From: Micropterix aruncella
Taxonomy: Eukaryota; Arthropoda; Insecta; Lepidoptera; Micropterigidae
Direction: 5' to 3'
NCBI GenBank assembly: GCA_944548615.1
Contig: OX155957.1
Coordinates: 3,030,795 to 3,094,794, forward strand
DNA: 64,000 nucleotides
Positions 1-9,479 of the stretch are shown piece by piece. Below the pieces are notes generated by a model. The model saw only the letters and a list, made by a program, of their open reading frames with translations, was not told the DNA's origin and did not search any database. Every line of letters starts with the position of its first letter. The stretch's first letter is position 1. The translations under genes and the position numbers were made by a program.

Positions 1-169
1 GGGACAGAACAGAAACAAAAGCAAAAACTAATCCACCTATTTCTCAGTACGATTTGCAAAAAGCTTATTTTATTTTTATTTTAGCTTTTTGATGGCATTA
101 TTTTACGTTGGCTAAGAAGTTTTTTTATTTTATTTGAGCAGTAGTAAAAAGTGTATAAATTACTTATTA

Positions 170-780
170 TTTGAAAAAGCTAACATTCTTAGTTTCCGCG
201 ATAGGCTTATGTTGGCGACCCGGATGCATTGCTCCCGAATATAACATTACAAGCTTCAAAATAAACTGGCAATGTTCTTATGTAAGTTGTCCGTTTCAAA
301 ATTTGCAATTTTTGCTGAAATTTGGCATAACTACTTATTTAAGTTCAGTGACAATGCAATATTACGGTACCATCGAGCTGATTTAATGATAGAGTCGGGA
401 TGTAGGGACTGGAACTGCCTGATGGTAGGACGGTTGAGCATGTGCTCGTTTGTTTTGTTGTCATAAATAAACGAGGGTCTGAATATGAAGCCGAAAGATT
501 TCCACTAGATCTCCCTAATGGAAAGTGGTAAGATAGTCGAGTTTGGGCCCATTTGTTTTCTTATCATGAGTACTTTCCATTATACATGATTACGAGGGTG
601 CGGAAGATGGAGCCGGGAGATTGCCACTGGAACTCCTCCTGGTGGAAAGTAATGCTTGTTTTTAAAAATCCTTTTTACTTTTAATTTATTATATTATGCT
701 TCGATGGTACAGGTCTGCACAGCTTTATAATTCGACTGAATTGCACGCACCGCGGCTACCAAATGATATTTCAAATAACT
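170..780. repeat. Dispersed repeat with ~110-base tandem subunits
   Basis: Three diverged copies of one unit follow each other near 389, 482 and 604. Each has a core resembling GGAGCCGGGAGATTGCCACT followed by a TGGAAAG stretch. A single related unit lies at 50690-50880 and shares the preceding bases around a GGTACCATCGAGCTGAT-like stretch (near 366 here). I see no coding in 170-385. The style is that of common insect dispersed repeats, but I cannot name the family. Confidence 0.4.
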
Positions 781-1535
781 TAATCCTTTCTCAGCAGAGC
801 AGCACTGGACGCTCTGGCTAAAGCCACCACAGAATCTTCTGTGGTCTGGGACTGCATGCAGGAGCTCAACAAATTGGGAAAATCCAACAAAATCACCCTA
901 ATATGGATACCGGGTCACCAAGGCATACCCGGAAACGAAGAGGCCGACAGACTGGCAAAACTGGGCACACTGGACTGCCCAGTGGAGCCAGCTGTAGGGG
1001 TCCCCTTCGCTACAGGTAAGAAAATCATCAGGGACTGCTTGGAGCAGGAACATCGGGCTTCCTGGAAACAGAGTCAGGGATGTCGCCAGGCAAAAGCCAT
1101 GATGGAGCAACCACTACAGAAGAAAACCAAGGCCCTACTTGACATGAGCAAGAAGAACCTTAGAACTACTATCGGTCTCCTCACCGGACACACGACCCTT
1201 AGAGCTCATCTATTCAACCTTGGTTTGACTGAGAGCAAGGATTGCCGAATATGCGGCGAGGAACCTGAAGACAGCATACACATTGTTGGTCGCTGTCCAG
1301 GGCTCGCCGCCAAAAGACACAGTTTACTGGGACGAGCCTTTCTCGAACCCAGCGATCTGCCCAACTTGAAGGTCAGTGACCTGCTTGGACTGGTAAGAAG
1401 TACCGGGCTACTAGCTGACCACTGACCTAATCACACAGTGGGTAGTTACAAAAGACCTTACAGATCTAGGTGACATCAAGGGCTGGTAACAAGCCCCCCA
1501 CTCCATCTACTACTACTACTACTAATCCTTTCTCA
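781..1535 (+). mobile_element. 5'-truncated non-LTR retrotransposon with 13-base target duplication
   Basis: The insert runs 794-1522 and is bounded by a perfect direct repeat TAATCCTTTCTCA (781-793 and 1523-1535). It ends in a (TAC)n tail (about 1506-1522), as expected for a LINE inserted by target-primed reverse transcription. It begins inside the RNase H coding region, so only the last ~730 bases of the element were copied. Three other copies of the same 3' end lie at 2737-2893 (-), 46262-46895 (+) and 58907-59382 (-). Confidence 0.88.
794..1425 (+). pseudogene. LINE ORF2 C-terminus: RNase H end plus CCHC zinc knuckle
   Basis: About 209 codons stay open from the 5' junction of the insert to a TGA at 1423-1425. 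The first third is the end of an RNase H domain, with the motif WIPGHQGIPGNEEADRLAK carrying the last catalytic aspartate (EEADR). About 110 residues later comes a zinc-knuckle-like CRICGEEPEDSIHIVGRC with spacing C-X2-C-X8-H-X4-C. RNase H followed by a C-terminal knuckle is known from I-superfamily LINEs of insects. Endonuclease and reverse transcriptase are absent because the copy is truncated, so it cannot move by itself. No frameshift or stop is visible, which suggests a young insertion. There is no start codon of its own: the first in-frame ATG is internal. Confidence 0.85.
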
Positions 1536-1880
1536 TATTTCATCCGCGAGCGTCTCTATCAATTCTTAGTTTCCGTCGGGCGAAAGAGGAAGAAATTAAT
1601 AAAGACCGCCCCGGCGCGAATGTAACAGAAGCGCAGCTATTCACCCTGATCACGCATCGGCTACGCGTATAACACGAGCGTATTTCTATTCCGGTGATAA
1701 ATTCAAATTACGGGATTAACAATGCAAGTCGCGGGATACGATCTTGCATTATGTGAGGCGAGCGGCCGGCGCGGCCATGTTCGCGGGCGACGCGATTGTC
1801 CCCCAGAGGAGGCACGGACACCGCGCGCCACTGACGCCGGGCGCGCATCCAGAGGTAGCTTCACTGCTTCTATCTGAGAT
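1536..1880. other. CpG-rich unique block, no gene seen
   Basis: Bases 1545-1860 are clearly richer in G+C and CpG than the surroundings (for example CGGCCGGCGCGGCC near 1762) and match none of the repeats recognised here. No open frame with coding character was found. It could be a regulatory element or the edge of a host gene; the sequence alone does not decide. Confidence 0.4.
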
Positions 1881-2082
1881 TGAAGACCACAAAATTACAT
1901 TAAATGTATATTAATTTGAAACATGTTTTTTTCCTGTATCGGTCATATTGATGTAAAAATTTGGTTGAGGTGTTTAAAAAAAGCTCTCGGTCTGTAGATG
2001 TGTCATCTAAAAAGAAAAATAAAAATAGTCATCAAAGGAGAAAAATAAAAAATGATAGTGCAATCTGCTGGGTTTCTGCGCG

Positions 2083-2336
2083 AGGGAGGGCGGGGAGGAG
2101 AGGGGGTGGGAAGAGGTAGTTGGGGGCTGAGGGGTGAGGTGGGCTGGGGGGGTAGAAGAGGGGGGTTGGGGGAGAAGGGAAAGAAAGGGAGGGAGAGAGG
2201 GTTGGGGAAGTTAAAGAGGGGGGTAGGAAGAGGGAAGTTGGGAAGAGAAGGGAGAAAGTGTCAGAAAGAGGTGGGTTGGGGGAAGGTTGGGGGGAGGAGG
2301 CGATGGGAGGTGGAGGGGTTGGGGGGAGAGGAGGCA
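2083..2336 (+). repeat. G-rich polypurine tract
   Basis: About 250 bases made almost only of G and A on the plus strand, with dozens of runs of three or more G and only a handful of C. The open frame through it (glycine/arginine repeats) is a composition artefact. Such a strand can form G-quadruplexes or triplex DNA; that is inference from composition. Confidence 0.85.
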
Positions 2337-2716
2337 GTTATTTGTACATAAATAAGAAGTATGATTCCGTCTATTTTTTAAACATTACTGTCAATAAACT
2401 GGCCGTCGATCTCTACGTGTTTCAGCTAGTTATATATAAAATCCAATCAATTAAAGGAAATCGTCAATTTTGTACTATATTATTTAAAAAAATTAAATTT
2501 GGTGTTATGAAAAAGTTGTTAAGGAATTATTATAGTAAATTAAAAATAAAATGGAGTAAACAAATTATTTATAGAAATCAAAATAATTATGAAGTAATAA
2601 AAGTTATAGAAAATAAAGATAAATGAAATCCAAATATTATGTTATAAAAATAAAAAGCTGAATTCAGTCTTGTTTAATATAGGTAATTTACATTGATAGA
2701 GATGTGAGGGTATATA
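2337..2716. other. AT-rich sequence without recognised feature
   Basis: Very AT-rich. The frame reading on from the G-rich tract to 2626 is lysine/isoleucine/asparagine-rich as expected from composition. No gene or repeat recognised. Confidence 0.4.
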
Positions 2717-2912
2717 AATTGTGTGTGTGTGTGTGTAGTAGTAGTAGTAGTAAACGGAGTGGGAGGCTTGTTTCCAGCCCTTGATGTCACCTGGATCTAT
2801 AGGATTTTTTGTAACTGCCCACTTTGTGGTTGGGCCAGTGGTTAGATAGTAGCCCGGTACTGCTTACCAGTCCGAGCAGATCGCTGACCTTGACGTGTGT
2901 GTGTGTGTGTGT
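2717..2912 (-). mobile_element. LINE 3' end inserted into a GT microsatellite
   Basis: Reverse complement of the last ~155 bases of the RNase-H LINE (compare 1370-1522). Its (TAC)n tail reads as GTA repeats at 2736-2753. It is flanked on both sides by (GT)n, 2717-2736 and 2893-2912, so the target duplication is itself microsatellite. Only the last codons and the 3' untranslated region remain. Confidence 0.82.
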
Positions 2913-3223
2913 AAATGTATTGCTATTTTCTAAATGTCATGAAATATATTCAGTTTCCGTTCTTACTTTACTAATTAACCACAGAATGAGACTCTTTTTA
3001 AGAAACACTTGTGTCAAGCAAAGAAATTACTACGACGATAGAATACTTGAAAATATTGTTCCAAAACTAATGGATCATTTATTGTAAAATTAGACGATTC
3101 GATAAGCAAATAATTACTTAAGAAAATATTGATACTTATAGTACCAGGCAATTAAATAATGAATTATCGAGGCCAGCTAAGTAAAACAATAGGTAACGGT
3201 CAAAAGTAAAAATTTTATTCCTA
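2913..3223. other. AT-rich, nothing recognised
   Basis: No recognisable gene, repeat pair or structured motif beyond short AT-rich runs. Confidence 0.35.
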
Positions 3224-3410
3224 TGAATTAATATTAGTATAATAATGTAGAAGGAAGTAACTATATATAATTATTGTAAATCAAACTAGTTAATATAGGT
3301 AAAATATATAGGTACAAAATATTGTTAGTTACCCGTTGAAAAGGCACTAGCTTGAAAAGGCTTAGTGGACAACTGTGATATATAATCTTATAATAAATCT
3401 ATAACATTCT
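3224..3410 (+). repeat. Retroelement 3'-end-like repeat, copy related to 31200-31390
   Basis: Shares with 31200-31390 the block around GTTAGTTACCC, 'GAAAAGGCACTAGC' and 'CTTAGTGG.GAACTGTGA'. This copy has a small internal duplication ('CTAGCTTGAAAAGGC'). The other copy ends with AATAAA and an A-run, so this is probably the 3' end of a retrotransposed transcript. Confidence 0.5.
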
Positions 3411-3555
3411 TATAAGAAGATGATTAGTAGAGAAGATAAAGAATAAGGAGAAGAATAATCTTAGACGAAATATAATCTTCAAAATACTCTCAAATGATAT
3501 TTGAGTGACATTTTAAAAATTATCTTCGTGATATTTTAATATCATAAGAAATAAC

Positions 3556-3640
3556 CCAGGCATATCGGCGCCAGCAATCGAACCCGGAGACCTCCGCTGA
3601 TCTTTATTTCGCAACCAGTAAGCCTGCGCACAATCTACCG
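3556..3640 (-). repeat. tRNA-derived SINE-like segment
   Basis: On the minus strand a B-box-like GGTTCGATTGC follows a tRNA-like body by the usual distance (A-box-like bases near 3630). A complete cloverleaf with paired acceptor arms cannot be drawn, so a SINE or tRNA pseudogene is more likely than a working tRNA gene. Confidence 0.4.
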
Positions 3641-3649
3641 ACTTCTATT

Positions 3650-4535
3650 ATCTTTGAATCTGGTATTTACTAAGCTCGCTATTACGGCTAGGTCGCGCAT
3701 GTAAGGTAGCATTTGTTATTTGCTCACCGTCGTATCTAGATCTCGCACAATGCTATATAAATATTGAGTGAATTATTGGTTCAGTGCAGTTACTTTGTCT
3801 GAGGGATTATAACGGCAGGCTCTGTGCGAAGGCAGAATACGCACAGTTTTTATTCTCCACAGCTAATAACGGAAATAATTCTTTGATTAATTAAAGTACT
3901 ATTTGCCCAAATTTATATATTTTTAACCGCCATACCTTTGGGTTATTATTCAAGAAGTAGGTAAAATGGTTTTTTATTTTATTTTAAGTAAATAAGTATA
4001 CATAATCCTTAAGAATTTATAATTAGATACATAATCCTTAAAAAAACATGTTCTTATGCCGATTATAACTTACGCCGATCGAAATTATTTGAAAAATATT
4101 TTACAAACTAAATTTTGAAACAAAAAATACAATACATCCGTAAATATTTATTAGTTGAGAGAAAACGGATCTATACCGCGCAGAAATAAACGGCAGTCCT
4201 CCCGATGCATTTGTAGATGGCCAATGTAACTTTGCCGAAAATGTAACTTTGCCGGGAGAACTCATCGTCCAAGTCCACGCGACAAGGACTCATCCCTACC
4301 AACCAGAAAATCTCAAATGACCGCAAAAATATAAATCGTACCTATCCAACATAAATTCAAAATAAGTAAATTGGAATACATATGTATATAAGTTATATTA
4401 TATTTATACATACATATTATAAATTAATAATTACTGGCAGTTGTCGCTGCTGCTTCAAGGGCGGTTCGTGCTGCCGATTTGAAGCTATTTTTTTCCATAT
4501 ATTTCTTAATAACAATACTTGTTTACTAACGATAC
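3650..4535. other. Unique intergenic sequence
   Basis: 3660-3860 has ordinary base composition and no repeat partner here. Two nearby copies of ATGTAACTTTGCCG lie at about 4224 and 4238. The frame at 4382-4570 has no family signature. No gene recognised. Confidence 0.35.
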
Positions 4536-4605
4536 TTGTGGTAAAGGAATTTTCAAAATCGGTTCAGTAGATCCAGAGATTACTTCCTACAACGTCGTAA
4601 CTACT
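4536..4605 (+). repeat. Fragment of the 5-8.8 kb AT-rich repeat
   Basis: Matches the end of the repeat at 4989-5712 around ATCGGTTCAGTAGATCCAGA, in the same orientation. It is a third partial copy next to the inverted pair. Confidence 0.65.
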
Positions 4606-4616
4606 AGAAAACTTTT

Positions 4617-4826
4617 CTACAAAATAGTCCCATTTATGACCCTTCTTGTATTTGGAATCGTAGGAACAGTTTGACGTATCACGTACGCTTTGTCGGTTTC
4701 GGGTTCTGTTTCATTTTGTATTTGAAAGTACGGAATATGGTTTGTTGTGTACGGGCGATAATTGCGTACGGCTTGTAGGGTGGTTAAACCACAGACAGGT
4801 AAGAAAGAGATATTGAAATAAAACAT
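4617..4826 (-). CDS. Uncharacterised 69-residue open frame
   Basis: An ATG-led frame of 69 codons with balanced codon use (TAC, GTA, ACA, CCG mixed), unlike the AT-driven frames around it. The middle, AVRNYRPYTTNHIPYFQ, has no motif I recognise. There is no signal peptide or membrane segment, and the N-terminus MFYFNISFLPVCG is short and only mildly hydrophobic. It could be a chance frame, an exon or an element remnant; no neighbour supports a function. Confidence 0.15.
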   Translation of the reverse strand: MFYFNISFLPVCGLTTLQAVRNYRPYTTNHIPYFQIQNETEPETDKAYVIRQTVPTIPNTRRVINGTIL

Positions 4827-4988
4827 AAAATGAAGTATTTAGCCGCTCGAAAGCCAGCCTTATCGCGCAAAAAACTGCGCCGAAATATTTTGGTTTATTT
4901 TGTAAATAAACAGTAACAATATCGATTATTTCAAGAACTCCCTCTTGTTACCTAGTAATTGTTGTTGTTGTTAGTCATGTATATTATA

Positions 4989-5712
4989 CTAGCTGACCCG
5001 TGCCCACTTCGTTGGGCGGTAAAACTTTTTACTTGTAATGAAATTATGAGTGTGGTTCGGTTAGTACTGAGTGCTATGATTTATTTACGGACTGCCTAAA
5101 GGAGGGTTATATTTTTACTGCATATTATGTATGTATGTATTTGCATGCCAATTTGACTATATTACCGTTATTTGTGAGTTTCTTCTTGTGAGTGTCTTAT
5201 TTGTGAGTGTCTTATCTCTTTAACCATTTATTCAGTAAAAAGGAAATTATATGCAGTAAAAGGGGAAAGTGTTTTGTTTTAAACACTTGAGATGATAAAT
5301 TTACTTATATTGATAAGAATTCATAATTGTTGATAATATGACCAATAAACATGACCTAAGGATTCAAATTATTTTTTTTTTTATAAAATACTCCTTTTTG
5401 TGTCTTAAATATAAAAGTTAGATATATGCTGTCGCTGACTTATTTGTAGGCATTATCAAGCTCTACAACTTTTCTCTAGAACTTAATCATATAGGTATCT
5501 CTCATCGTTAAGGCAGCGTTAGTTAGAAACGTTTTCGTTCGACCGCTTACTCTCCGACTTACTTTTCATTTTTCGGATTAATTGTATAGCCTATGACACT
5601 CATAAATAACGTGGCTTTCTATTGGTAAAAGAATTTTCAAATCGGTTCAGTAGATCCAGAGATTACTTCCTACTACGTCACAAACTTTACCTCTTTATAA
5701 TATTAGTATAGA
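4989..5712 (+). repeat. AT-rich dispersed repeat, left member of an inverted pair
   Basis: Begins ACTAGCTGACCCGTG and ends in TTATAATATTAGTATAGA, boundaries typical of a widespread insect repeat whose class I cannot settle (Helitron- or MITE-like). The reverse complement recurs at 7352-8850. Related starts occur at 46949 (CTAGCTAAACCCGGCC). Confidence 0.65.
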
Positions 5713-6024
5713 TATAGATAAATTATATATAGGTATGGGGGCCGGCCGAAACGGTTACGCGCGGATCTGTCAAACGACCCAAAATGCTTATAGGCACTGT
5801 CGGCATCCGACAGGTTAAAAGCGGGCTTTACTGAATTAAAATAAGAATTTAAAAATTAAATTGGCATTAAAGATAGGGTGAAAGGACCATTGGGTTTTTT
5901 TATTGGGTTTTTTGTTAGTCCTGAAACAAGAAAAAAAATGCACTTTCTCGTGTTCAGAATCTACCCCCAAAATTAAACAATTATGTACTCGTACATGTTG
6001 GTAACAAACATTTGACAGATATAA
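5713..6024. other. Spacer between repeats
   Basis: Contains a short GC-rich stretch (5740-5830) and an AT-rich filler. It may be a decayed part of the GC-rich repeat, but the match is too weak to claim. Confidence 0.3.
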
Positions 6025-6329
6025 CACAATCCACCTTTTAACTCCGCCAACATGCCCGTGGGACTCCAACGCCTTAACGCGAGGCAGTAAGTGAACCCAA
6101 CGAGCCAAGTTCATACCATCACTCCCAGATTTGTCCGGATTTCTTCGTCCTCCAGTCTTGTCGTAGGTTCGAAGTCGCTTGCTGATGTTAGCGGTAGTTC
6201 AGTTCAAATTTGTTGCGGACAGTGTCACCATTCGTAACCGCACGGGATCGGGCGGCCCACGGGTCGTTTCAAGAGTAGCTGACGTCAGGTCGACAACCAC
6301 CCCCGCTGCTTAGGAAAAGTACAACTAGG
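6025..6329 (+). repeat. GC-rich dispersed repeat, partial copy (middle part)
   Basis: Matches the inner part of the next copy and of 44264-44965: TCCAACGCCTTA, then CCCAGATTTG, then the TTCGAAGTCGCTTG region and 'GGTCGTTTCAAGAG'. It runs directly into the head of the next copy at 6330, so two copies lie head to tail. Confidence 0.7.
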
Positions 6330-7150
6330 GTTGTCGACTACGGCGGGCGAGCCCGTCACCTCAGGAAGTTTTAACGATTAGTCGTTCTGTCTCCCTGAAG
6401 TGAGTGCAGAAGACTTGGACAAAAACAGTCCACCGTCAAGCTCCGCCACATGCCCGTAACAGGCCAACGCCTTAACCGCGAGATAGCCAGGAGTGTTACC
6501 CAGCGGGCTTACACTCACGCCCTTACTTCCAATTGCGACCAGATTACTCCAGTCTCTCGATTGGTTCCGGGTTCGAGGTCGCTTGCGCGGTCCTCTCCCT
6601 TACGAAGCGGTGAAACGGTGTGTACCGAATCTATCGCGGACCACGGCATCCTTTGCCCGGCTATTCACCCAGGATCGGGTAGCCGATGGTCGTTTCAAGA
6701 GCAGTCGCCGTAAGGTCCGCGACCACCCCCGCTCTATAGGAAACAGTACTGATTCCAGACTCCACCGACTGTTAGTCAGAGTGCACAGTCGATTGGCAAA
6801 CGCCGCACGGTGCGCAGACCGTCCAGGAGCGCCAGAAGGTTGATTCCTAGGGGAAACTAGCCCTAAGGCCAGAGTCCTACCCAGGCTCACACTTCGTGCG
6901 TGGAGGCCGCCGGATGAATGTTGACCCGTGAGTGGGAGCAACCCTGCACAGAATGGGTCCTGGTGGCCAACTCAGCAAGGACCCGTTAGCACCCTATCCA
7001 CGTAACAGCCGTGATAAGGGAAACAGTCTTTTCCACGTTCGTCCCACTTCGAGGAGGCTACCAGATGGGAGTTAAACCGTGAGTTGAGATGACCCAAGAT
7101 AACGAGCAGGTCATATGGCCTAAGCTGCATGGAACCGTTAGCTGCCTAAC
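6330..7150 (+). repeat. GC-rich dispersed repeat, near full-length copy
   Basis: The longest copy, about 820 bases. The head is TTGTCGACTACGGCGGGCGA and the tail contains GTGAGTTGAGATGACCC. Other copies or fragments of the family: 16020-16205 (-), 19118-19575 (+), 26094-26195 (+), 36145-36635 (-), 43695-43734 (-), 44264-44965 (+), 47441-47615 (+), 51018-51765 (-), 60690-60855 (+). It is much richer in GC than the surroundings. No transposase, reverse transcriptase, terminal inverted repeat or A-tail is visible, so the class is unknown; an LTR or satellite-derived unit is possible. Confidence 0.8.
6493..6843 (+). CDS. 116-codon frame inside the GC-rich repeat (doubtful)
   Basis: The frame begins at a GTG and ends at TGA 6844-6846; the copy at 51122-51472 (-) has the same frame, with ATG, and the same stop. 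By eye the two copies differ at about 34 sites in the frame: roughly 11 synonymous and 23 amino-acid changing. Without selection about a quarter of random changes would be silent, so this is at most a slight excess of silent change. The product is arginine-rich with no known motif. A reading frame kept open by youth and GC content is the simpler explanation. Confidence 0.15.
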   Translation: MLPSGLTLTPLLPIATRLLQSLDWFRVRGRLRGPLPYEAVKRCVPNLSRTTASFARLFTQDRVADGRFKSSRRKVRDHPRSIGNSTDSRLHRLLVRVHSRLANAARCADRPGAPEG

Positions 7151-7351
7151 AAAAGTAACATGTACTGTTGCCTAGCTACATGAATATTATCTGTGAGGAC
7201 AGCGCCATGGCTCAGTTATAGCATCCTGGCGACAAAACGCGTTGCGAATGGCGCAACACTATGTATTGTGTATTTTTGGCAATGCGCCAACACAGCGAGT
7301 TTATTTCGCGAGTTTTATATGTAACCATTTCAGTTTTAATGTCATTATTTA

Positions 7352-8850
7352 ATCTATACTAATATTATAAAGAGGTAAAGTTTGTGACGTTTTAGGAAGT
7401 AATCTCTGGATCTACTGAACCGATTTTGAAAATTCTTTTACCAATAGAAAGCCACATTATTTGTGAGTGTATGAGGGTATGTGGTGTGAGGCTGTATATT
7501 AATCCGAAAAATGAAAAGACTTTTTCTTTGTAGTCTGATTTCCAAAGTAAGTCGGAAAAAACGGTCGAACGAAAACGTTTCTAACGAACTCTTCCTTAAC
7601 GATGAGAGATATATGATTAAGTTCTAGGGAAAAGTTTTACAGCTTGATAATACCTACAAAAAAGCCAGCGACAGCATATGTCTAATTTTTATATTTAAGT
7701 AACAAAAAGTAGAATTTTGTATTAAAAAAATAATTTTTAAAATATAAGATCTACAGAACCGATTTTGAGAATTCTTTTACCAATAGAAAGCCACGTTATT
7801 TGTGAGAGTGTCATAGGCTATATATTAATCCGAAAAATGAAAAGACTTTTTCGTGGTAATCGGTTTTGCAAAGTAAGTCGGAGAAAAAACGGTTGAACGA
7901 AAACGTTTCTAACTAACTCTGCCCTAACGACGAGAGATATATGATTAAGTTCTAGAGAAAAGTTGTAGAGCTTGGTAATGCCAAAAAAAGTCAGCGGCAG
8001 CATATGTCTAAATTTTATATTTAAGTCACAAAAAGTAGATTTTCATATTAAAAAATAATTGAATTCGTTATGTAATGTTTATTGGTCATATTATCAACAA
8101 TTATGAATTCATATCAAAATAAGTTTATCGTCTCAAGTGTTTAAAACAAAAGACTTTTCCCTTTTACTGCATATAACGTGTAAATTGATAAATCGTGTAA
8201 AGGATTAGATATATTATATGATTCCATTAATTTAATAAAACACTCGATCATACCTAGCCTATCTCCTACTTCTTAATATTTCACTAACTGCCATCCTAAT
8301 GTACTGTATTATATGATTACTATATTACAACATACTATTGTATTATATCATATTATGTATAATAAATATTATTATCCAATTACTCATACTTCTATTTTGC
8401 TATATCCCAATAACCTTATTAACAACTTATTTCATTATTATTTTCTTACCCTTATATTATTATTAGCTTTATTATATATTTTTTTTCTACTATCAAAGTG
8501 TTCATGTTATTTCTGTTAATTTGTAATGCAAGCATTGCAAACTGTTCATAGGATAGTAAATATGTTTGGTTTGTATATGTTTCTAAAATACTAGTATTAT
8601 ATATTTACTCTCTGTAAGTTTGCTATAGAATAAAATAATAATAAATAAAATAATAATAATAATAACTTCCCTTTCACTGCATAAATGGTTAAAGAGATAA
8701 GACACTCACAAATAAGACACTTACAAGAAGACACTCACAAATAACGGTAATATAGTCAAGTTGGCATGCAAATACATACATACATATGCAGTAAAAATAT
8801 AACCCTTTTTTTGCAGTCAGGAAATAACACAGAACCAATTACTGTACCTA
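7352..8850 (-). repeat. AT-rich dispersed repeat, right member of an inverted pair
   Basis: Reverse complement of 4989-5712, starting TCTATACTAATATTATAA. It is longer because of two events. A ~330-base segment is tandemly duplicated (7409-7740 and 7748-8065, period about 339, each with 'GAACCGATTTTGA.AATTCTT' and 'GAAAACGTTTCTAAC'). An unrelated ~490-base insert sits at 8178-8664. The match to the plus copy resumes at 8665 and fades near 8850. Confidence 0.7.
8178..8664 (+). mobile_element. Insert with AATAAT tail in the AT-rich repeat
   Basis: Absent from the partner copy at 5230-5260. It ends in an (AATAAT)-type tail (8630-8664), like a 5'-truncated retrotransposon. The frame at 8313-8519 is leucine/tyrosine-rich from AT composition only. 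No conserved domain is seen. Confidence 0.45.
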
Positions 8851-8854
8851 CTCA

Positions 8855-9167
8855 AATGGCCCAGAAACTCCCCCGATCAAAAACCTATGGTACATTTGCA
8901 AAAAACGGCTGTCAAAGATGGATTGTACAATGAAAATTAAGATGATCAGTGCAGTATTTCAAGTCTGGTTTCACGATGATGAACTGAAAGAAAGCTGGTC
9001 AATTCTATACCAACAAGAGTGAAAGGAGTTATCAACGCAAAAGGAGGATGCATTCTGTATTAAAACTAACAATCTATAACTACCACTACTCTTTTTGTAT
9101 GTTTATGTCCAATTAAGCACTTTTCGAAGAAAAATATTGTTTGTTCCAATTAATTCGCACGGTACTG
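8855..9167 (+). pseudogene. Tc1-like transposase C-terminal remnant
   Basis: Read across frames, 8857-8890 gives WPRNSPDQKPM, the decayed form of the W-P-x-N-SPDLNPIE motif that carries the second catalytic aspartate of Tc1-family transposases. Bases 8998-9063 read KLVNSIPTRVKGVINAKGG and end at TAA (9061-9063), matching the usual Tc1 C-terminus. About 100 bases later the sequence CCAATTAATTCGCACGGTAC is a Tc1-type terminal inverted repeat ending at 9167, followed by TA (9168-9169), the canonical target. The 5' half, including the helix-turn-helix and first catalytic aspartate, is missing. The region between the two motifs needs at least one frameshift. It is a dead 3' end. Confidence 0.75.
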
Positions 9168-9293
9168 TACTTTCAATCCTAGGTTTTCATTGCGTTACGC
9201 CGGAACTATAAGGTGAGCAGGTCCGGTGAGAAAAATCGGAATCCTTGTCGTATATATTAGTTGACCATATCTAACTGTAAACTCCAAACAACG

Positions 9294-9476
9294 ATGCGGC
9301 TGCAGTACATTTATTTATTTTCCATTACTGGTAGCAGCGCCGCGCTAAATAGGCCGCAAGTATTGTGTACCGCACCGTGTACGTGTCGCAGTGAACAATG
9401 CGATGACCGTCAGTTGTACTTATGCTGGTGTAACTGTGTATCGTCCTGCATCCTGCAAGACGGTAAGCATAAATGA
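9294..9476 (+). CDS. Cysteine-rich 60-residue open frame, possible exon
   Basis: From the ATG at 9294 the frame runs 60 codons to TGA at 9474-9476. The first 20 residues (MRLQYIYLFSITGSSAALN) are mildly hydrophobic and could be a weak signal peptide. The rest has eight cysteines, in LCTAPCTCRSEQC and YLCWCNCVSSC. The bases ACGGTAAGC at about 9460 fit a splice donor, so the coding part could end there and continue elsewhere. The surroundings (9180-9600) match no repeat recognised here. No family is recognised. It could be a small secreted protein, a first exon or chance; no transcript evidence is available. Confidence 0.22.
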   Translation: MRLQYIYLFSITGSSAALNRPQVLCTAPCTCRSEQCDDRQLYLCWCNCVSSCILQDGKHK

Positions 9477-9479
9477 GCA

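Noticed and set aside
2052..2626. Glycine-rich frames over the G-rich tract
   Set aside because: Composition artefact; no motif and no codon bias.
8157..8683. 17-base target duplication (TTCCCTTTTACTGCATA) around the 8178-8664 insert
   Set aside because: The uninterrupted copy at 5.23-5.27 kb already contains two similar words, so the pair is native to the host repeat.
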